A program made the position numbers and the translations under genes. A stretch of 64,000 bases of DNA from Mycolicibacterium mageritense (lineage in GTDB: Bacteria; Actinomycetota; Actinomycetes; Mycobacteriales; Mycobacteriaceae). The DNA is taken from the NCBI RefSeq assembly GCF_010727475.1, contig NZ_AP022567.1, positions 5,518,001 through 5,582,000 on the forward strand, given 5' to 3'. Position 1 is the first letter of the stretch, and the number at the start of each line of letters is the position of its first letter. Below the pieces are notes generated by a model. That model was not told where the DNA came from and made no database searches. It worked only from the letters and a program-made list of their open reading frames with translations. Shown one piece after another: positions 60,175-64,000 of the stretch.

Positions 60175-61508
60175 ACGACCATCGCCGTGCCGCCGCCGGA
60201 CGCGTCTTCGATCGTGATGTCGCCACCATGTGCCGCAACGATTTCCGCGACGATGGCCAACCCGAGGCCGGTGCCGCCCGCACTGCGCGCACGGTCGGCG
60301 TCGAGCCGCACGAAGCGGTCGAAAACGCGGGTGCGCTCGGTGACGGCGATGCCGGGGCCGTCGTCGCACACGCTCAGCACGGCGCGGCCGGCGCGGGCCT
60401 CGACCCTGATCGTGACCCGCGAATTGGCATGGCGCACCGCGTTGTCGGTGAGGTTGCGCAGCACGCGCGACAGCGCACGGGCATCGCCGACGATCTGCGC
60501 AGGCTCGACGTCGGAGCTGACGGACACCGTGGTCTCCCGCTTCAGCCGGGCCAATTCGGCCCCGACGAGCTCCTCCAGATCGACCGCATCGTGCCGCAGG
60601 TTGAGGCCGCGTTCGTCCGCGCGGGCCAGCAGCAACAGATCCTCGATCAGCGACCGCATCCGCTGCGCCTCCGGCATCAACGTCGTCTGCGCCAGCTCCT
60701 GATCCAGCAGTTCGGGGTGCGCGCGGGTGACTTCGAGCGCCGAGATGATCGTGGTGAGCGGACTGCGCAGCTCGTGGGAGGCGTCGCCGACGAACTGCCG
60801 CTGCACGGTGTGACCGACTTCCAGGCGCGCCAGCATCTCGTTCATCGTGGTGGCTAGTGCCGAGATCTCGTCGCGCCCGTCGGGCACCGGAACCCGTTCC
60901 GACAGATCTGATGTGGAGATCTCGGCGACCCGGCTGCGGATCGCGTCGACCGACCGGAGCGAGCGTTTCACCAGCACGTAGGTCACCATCGCGACGACCA
61001 GGATGACCACCGGCGCGGCTGCCAGCAGCAGCCGCCCGACGGTCTTGACGGTGGATTCGACCGATTCGGTGCCGCCCGCGACCAGGATGGTGAAGCGCCC
61101 GTCGTGCGTCGTGACCTGCCTGCCGCTGATCCGCACGTCGTCATCGGGCACGGCGTCGACGGGAATCCCGACCGTGGGGTGGGGGCCGAAGCGTGAGAGG
61201 GCGACCATGGGTTGGTCGGGTGCATCGCCGGACCGCTTGAGCACGCGTCCGTCGGCGTCGATCACCTGGATGCCGACCACCCGTTGATCGGTGGCGAGCA
61301 GCTCGGCGTCGATCTGGTCGACCGGGTCGGCTCGGAGGCTCGCGGTGATGTCGTGCAGGCGTGCCGTGGCCGCGTCGTCGACGTCGGTGATCATGATCCG
61401 GTACAGCAACACGATGAGCCCGGCGCCCGCCGCGGCGAGCGCGATCAGCACCACGGTCGCGGCCACGACTGCCGAGCGCGCGGCGATTCCCCAGTGCCCG
61501 GGCATCAT
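60141..61508 (-). CDS. Sensor histidine kinase
   Basis: A 455-residue membrane kinase with two transmembrane segments (about 12-36 and 165-187) enclosing an extracytoplasmic sensor of about 130 residues. A HAMP domain and H-box VGDASHELRSPLTTII (phosphoacceptor His about 244) follow, then the ATPase with N-box NLTDNAVRHAN, G1 DDGPGI and G2 GGTGLGLAI. The ATG at 61508 fits leaderless initiation, with CACACT six bases upstream; the frame opens 23 codons earlier without support. It probably phosphorylates the response regulator encoded head-on. The signal is unknown. Confidence 0.92.
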   Translation of the reverse strand: MMPGHWGIAARSAVVAATVVLIALAAAGAGLIVLLYRIMITDVDDAATARLHDITASLRADPVDQIDAELLATDQRVVGIQVIDADGRVLKRSGDAPDQPMVALSRFGPHPTVGIPVDAVPDDDVRISGRQVTTHDGRFTILVAGGTESVESTVKTVGRLLLAAAPVVILVVAMVTYVLVKRSLRSVDAIRSRVAEISTSDLSERVPVPDGRDEISALATTMNEMLARLEVGHTVQRQFVGDASHELRSPLTTIISALEVTRAHPELLDQELAQTTLMPEAQRMRSLIEDLLLLARADERGLNLRHDAVDLEELVGAELARLKRETTVSVSSDVEPAQIVGDARALSRVLRNLTDNAVRHANSRVTIRVEARAGRAVLSVCDDGPGIAVTERTRVFDRFVRLDADRARSAGGTGLGLAIVAEIVAAHGGDITIEDASGGGTAMVVQFPLSSDSSR

Positions 61509-61663
61509 CCCGTCAGTGTGGGCCGGAATGTTCCCGAGCACGTCAGCGGGGTCCGCAACGGCGCACAAGTTGCGCATCCCGGCTGGTCAGGGCGCTTCTC
61601 AGCGTCCTCTCATCGGCGCACTGAAACCATCTGGCGCGTCGTAGACAGAGAGGAGCGCAAACC

Positions 61664-61903
61664 ATGAAGAACGCGCAACGTGCGGTGGCTTCGCGACGGA
61701 TCAAACTGGTGGCGGCGACCTGCGGGTTCGCGGCGATCGGAGCCCTGGGGGCGACCGTCGGGATGGGCCAGACCGCTGCCGCGCCGAGCATCCCGACTCA
61801 GATGGGCGGGATGACGTTGGGTGCGACGGCAACCGTCTCGACCCCGCCGACCGCGCCTGCGACGTCCTTCGCGGCACCTGCGGTCAAGGCGACGCCCAAG
61901 TAG
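61664..61903 (+). CDS. Small exported protein of unknown function
   Basis: A 79-residue protein with a basic start (MKNAQRAVASRRIK), a hydrophobic signal region (about 15-38) and a small mature part rich in Pro, Thr and Ala, ending FAAPAVKATPK. No domain is recognised. A clear GAGAGGAG ribosome binding site ten bases before the ATG and the signal peptide support a real gene. It is divergent from the sensor kinase across 155 bases and could be controlled by it. Confidence 0.75.
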   Translation: MKNAQRAVASRRIKLVAATCGFAAIGALGATVGMGQTAAAPSIPTQMGGMTLGATATVSTPPTAPATSFAAPAVKATPK

Positions 61904-61913
61904 CCGCGCGCCC

Positions 61914-62756
61914 TCATGGGAGCGCGTCGGGTCCGATCGGCGGCAGGTACTCGTTGATCACTGATCCGGGGAGCGCATCGGCCGCGTAGGTGAACGTTCC
62001 TGACGACCTCACCTCTCGGGCTGCACGCATCACCGCGCCGAGCGCGGCGCGGGCGAACGACCCTCCGACAGAGATGCGCCGCACGCCTGCCTCGGCCAGT
62101 TGCGCCACCGAGTAGGTCGGCTCGCGCAGTCCCATGACCACATTGACCGGCTTGTCGACGGCTTGGCACACGGCCTTGATCGCCTTGAGGTCGGGAAGTC
62201 CCGGGGCATACAGAACATCGGCCCCTGCTTCGGAATAGGCCTTCAGGCGCGCGATCGTGTCCGCCAGATCAGCTGATCCCCAGAGGTGGTTCTCGGCTCT
62301 GGCGGTCAGCACGAAAGGCAGGTCGCGGGCGGCGTCGGCCGCGGCGCGGACCCGTTCGACGGCTTCGGTGAGCGGATAGATCGGTGCACCGGGGTCGCCG
62401 GTCGCGTCCTCGATCGACCCGCCCACCAAGCCGATGTCGCACGCGGCCCTGATGGTCTGCGCGCAGACGTCGGGCGCGTGCCCGAAGCCGTTGCCGAGGT
62501 CAGCCGAGACGGGTAAGTGCGTCGCCGCGACGATCTCGGAGGCGTTCGCAAGCACCTCGGCTCTGGTAAGCGCGGCAACGGAATCCCGTTTGCCCCGCGA
62601 GAAAGCGTAGCCCGCGCTGGTGGTCGCGAGGGCTTCGAAGCCCACACTCGTCAGCAGTCGTGCCGAGCCGGCGTCCCAGGGATTCGGCATCACCAGCACT
62701 TCGTCCTGGGCGTGCAAGGCGGTGAAGCGCTCGAACTTGGTTTGTTGATCTGTCAC
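61914..62756 (-). CDS. Isocitrate lyase/PEP mutase family protein
   Basis: A 280-residue TIM-barrel enzyme of the ICL/PEPM superfamily. It has VMPNPWDAGSARLL, FEALATTSAGYAFSRG, SADLGNGFGHAPD, and Mg-site sequence GLVGGSIEDATGD. The ICL catalytic motif KKCGH is missing, so it is not isocitrate lyase. Related enzymes include oxaloacetate decarboxylase-like and carboxy-PEP mutases. The GTG start has AGGAG upstream. It converges with the small exported protein gene, ten bases apart. Confidence 0.88.
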   Translation of the reverse strand: MTDQQTKFERFTALHAQDEVLVMPNPWDAGSARLLTSVGFEALATTSAGYAFSRGKRDSVAALTRAEVLANASEIVAATHLPVSADLGNGFGHAPDVCAQTIRAACDIGLVGGSIEDATGDPGAPIYPLTEAVERVRAAADAARDLPFVLTARAENHLWGSADLADTIARLKAYSEAGADVLYAPGLPDLKAIKAVCQAVDKPVNVVMGLREPTYSVAQLAEAGVRRISVGGSFARAALGAVMRAAREVRSSGTFTYAADALPGSVINEYLPPIGPDALP

Positions 62757-62878
62757 GGTCGCTCCTGGGTCGTCGGCACATGATCCCTGCCTGTGGATGA
62801 AATCAGATCTGGGGATAACCCGTTGTCGCTGCCCGGGATCTGGCCGGTGCTGTCGGACCGGGTCCGCACGGTGTTCTC

Positions 62879-63247
62879 ATGACAGCAATGACGCGAGCCG
62901 AGATCGGCGCACTGGGCGAACGGTTGGCGGTCGAGCATCTGACGGCTCTGGGGTTGCGGATAGTCGCCCGCAACTGGCGATGCCGCTACGGCGAACTCGA
63001 CGTGATCGCCGTGGACGAGTCTTCGCGCACGGTGGTGTTCGTCGAAGTGAAGACCCGGACCGGTCATGGGTTCGGCGGTCTGGCCGAGGCCGTGACGGCG
63101 CAGAAGGTGCGCCGGATCCGCCGGTTGGCCGCGCTGTGGCTGGCCGAGCAGGACGTCCGGTGGGCCGGTGTGCGTATCGACGTGGTCGGCGTCCAGCTCA
63201 CCGCGGGTCAGGCGCCCGTGCTCAGCCACCTGCAGGGGGTGGGTTGA
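62879..63247 (+). CDS. YraN/UPF0102 family endonuclease-like protein
   Basis: A 122-residue protein of the UPF0102 family with a PD-(D/E)xK nuclease-like core: RNWRCRYGELDVIAVD and VVFVEVKTRTG. Its function is unresolved; links to Holliday-junction or recombination proteins have been suggested. It is orthologous by order and sequence to Rv2898c from memory, and marks the return to the conserved mycobacterial order. The comM-like gene starts right after its stop. Confidence 0.93.
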   Translation: MTAMTRAEIGALGERLAVEHLTALGLRIVARNWRCRYGELDVIAVDESSRTVVFVEVKTRTGHGFGGLAEAVTAQKVRRIRRLAALWLAEQDVRWAGVRIDVVGVQLTAGQAPVLSHLQGVG

Positions 63248-63248
63248 A

Positions 63249-64000
63249 ATGGGTTTGGGGAGAGCGTATTCGGTGGCGGTGCGGAGCCTCGACGGAGTGA
63301 TCGTCGAGATCGAGGCCGATATCACCTCGGGCCTGCCGGGTGTGCATCTGGTGGGGCTTCCCGACGCCGCGCTGCAAGAGTCGCGTGACCGGGTCCGCGC
63401 GGCGATCACCAATTGCGGCAACTCCTGGCCGATGTCGCGGCTGACGCTGGCGTTGTCGCCTGCGACGCTGCGCAAGGTCGGCTCGGCATACGACCTGGCG
63501 CTCGCGAGCGCCGTGCTGTCGGCGCACACCAAGACCGCGTGGGCCCGGTTGGACAAGACCGTACTGCTCGGCGAGCTCGCGCTCGACGGCCGGGTTCGCC
63601 CCATCCACGGTGTGCTGCCCGCCGTGCTCGCGGCCAAGCGCGAGGGCTGGCCCACCGTGGTGGTACCCATTGACAATCTCGCCGAGGCGAGCCTTGTGGA
63701 CGGTATCGACGTGCTCGGGGTACGCACGCTGGGGCAGTTGAAGGCGTGGTTCGAGAACAAGGCCGATCTGTACGGCCGTGTCACCGCGGGCGAGCAGGCC
63801 CCTCAGGCCACTGCGGACCTTGCCGACGTGGTGGGCCAAGGCCAGGCTCGCTACGCCGTCGAGGTGGCGGCCGCAGGCGCACACCATCTGATGCTCACCG
63901 GGCCGCCCGGTATCGGGAAAACCATGCTGGCGCAGCGCCTTCCAGGCCTACTTCCGCCCCTGTCGTATGAGGAGTCGCTCGAGGTGACCGCGATCCATTC
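63249..64000 (+). CDS. comM: ComM/YifB family Mg-chelatase-like AAA ATPase, N-terminal part
   Basis: About 250 codons of a protein that normally has some 500; it runs off the right edge. The N-terminal ChlI-like domain starts MGLGRAYSVAVRSLDGVIVE and includes GLPGVHLVGLPDAALQESRD. The AAA domain begins with Walker A TGPPGIGKTMLAQ (about 217). ComM is a branch-migration helicase aiding natural transformation in other bacteria; in mycobacteria the gene stands before dprA. The ATG lies just after the yraN stop. No internal stop is present in the visible part. Confidence 0.93.
   Translation, partial: MGLGRAYSVAVRSLDGVIVEIEADITSGLPGVHLVGLPDAALQESRDRVRAAITNCGNSWPMSRLTLALSPATLRKVGSAYDLALASAVLSAHTKTAWARLDKTVLLGELALDGRVRPIHGVLPAVLAAKREGWPTVVVPIDNLAEASLVDGIDVLGVRTLGQLKAWFENKADLYGRVTAGEQAPQATADLADVVGQGQARYAVEVAAAGAHHLMLTGPPGIGKTMLAQRLPGLLPPLSYEESLEVTAIH

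Noticed and set aside
61914..62756. Isocitrate lyase
   Set aside because: The KKCGH catalytic motif is missing and the length of 280 residues fits PEP mutase-like relatives.

Overview
The window is GC-rich actinobacterial DNA. Gene order and protein sequence place it in a fast-growing mycobacterium, most likely Mycolicibacterium smegmatis or a close relative. From memory, smc-ftsY-amt-glnB-glnD-ffh, rpsP-khpA-rimM-trmD, lppW, rplS-lepB-rnhB-DUF2469 and yraN-comM follow the M. tuberculosis Rv2922c-Rv2897c order, which is the main basis for the assignment. No tRNA, rRNA, CRISPR or insertion sequence was seen.

1-23 kb is mostly conserved core. It holds the end of smc, the SRP receptor ftsY, a GlnR-type nitrogen operon (amt-glnB-glnD, behind two GlnR-like boxes), the SRP protein ffh with an amidohydrolase, a CysJ-like diflavin reductase, two tandem DacB-type carboxypeptidases, an M42 peptidase, the S16/KhpA/RimM/TrmD operon, the LppW lipoprotein, ribosomal protein L19, signal peptidase I, RNase HII and a DUF2469 protein. 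Many of these genes have a -10-like hexamer 6-8 bases before the start codon, as expected for leaderless mRNAs. rpsP and rplS share an almost superimposable promoter.

23-35 kb is accessory metabolism: an M20 amidohydrolase, then a minus-strand run (dienelactone hydrolase, SelO, DUF2237, serine hydrolase), then a PucR-type regulator divergent from a methylmalonate-semialdehyde dehydrogenase and a class III aminotransferase. A DNA-repair pair (Ada-like metal-binding protein and Ogt), a frameshifted SnoaL-like gene and a NagD-like HAD phosphatase follow.

35-53 kb is the most interesting part. A GntR/FCD regulator heads a large catabolic cluster: RidA-like protein, CoxG-like protein, luciferase-like monooxygenase, a NitT/TauT-type ABC importer, a three-subunit molybdenum hydroxylase, a FUSC-like membrane protein, an amidohydrolase, an acyl-CoA dehydrogenase, a fused 2-oxoacid dehydrogenase E1, a class III CoA-transferase resembling mesaconyl-CoA isomerase, and a TesB thioesterase. 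Four copies of one 7-3-7 operator lie in front of gntR, the monooxygenase, the importer and the amidohydrolase. I infer an inducible uptake and degradation pathway for an unidentified N-heteroaromatic compound, with a Rut-like ring-opening step.

53-64 kb holds a ferric-iron ABC importer with an IdeR-like box, whose last gene is translationally coupled to an unusual adenylation-carrier-membrane acyltransferase fusion. A convergent, overlapping response regulator/histidine kinase pair, a small exported protein and a PEP mutase/isocitrate lyase-family protein follow, and the conserved core resumes with yraN and comM. A 60-base hairpin repeat occurs twice, each time between convergent genes; one copy has been absorbed into coding sequence.
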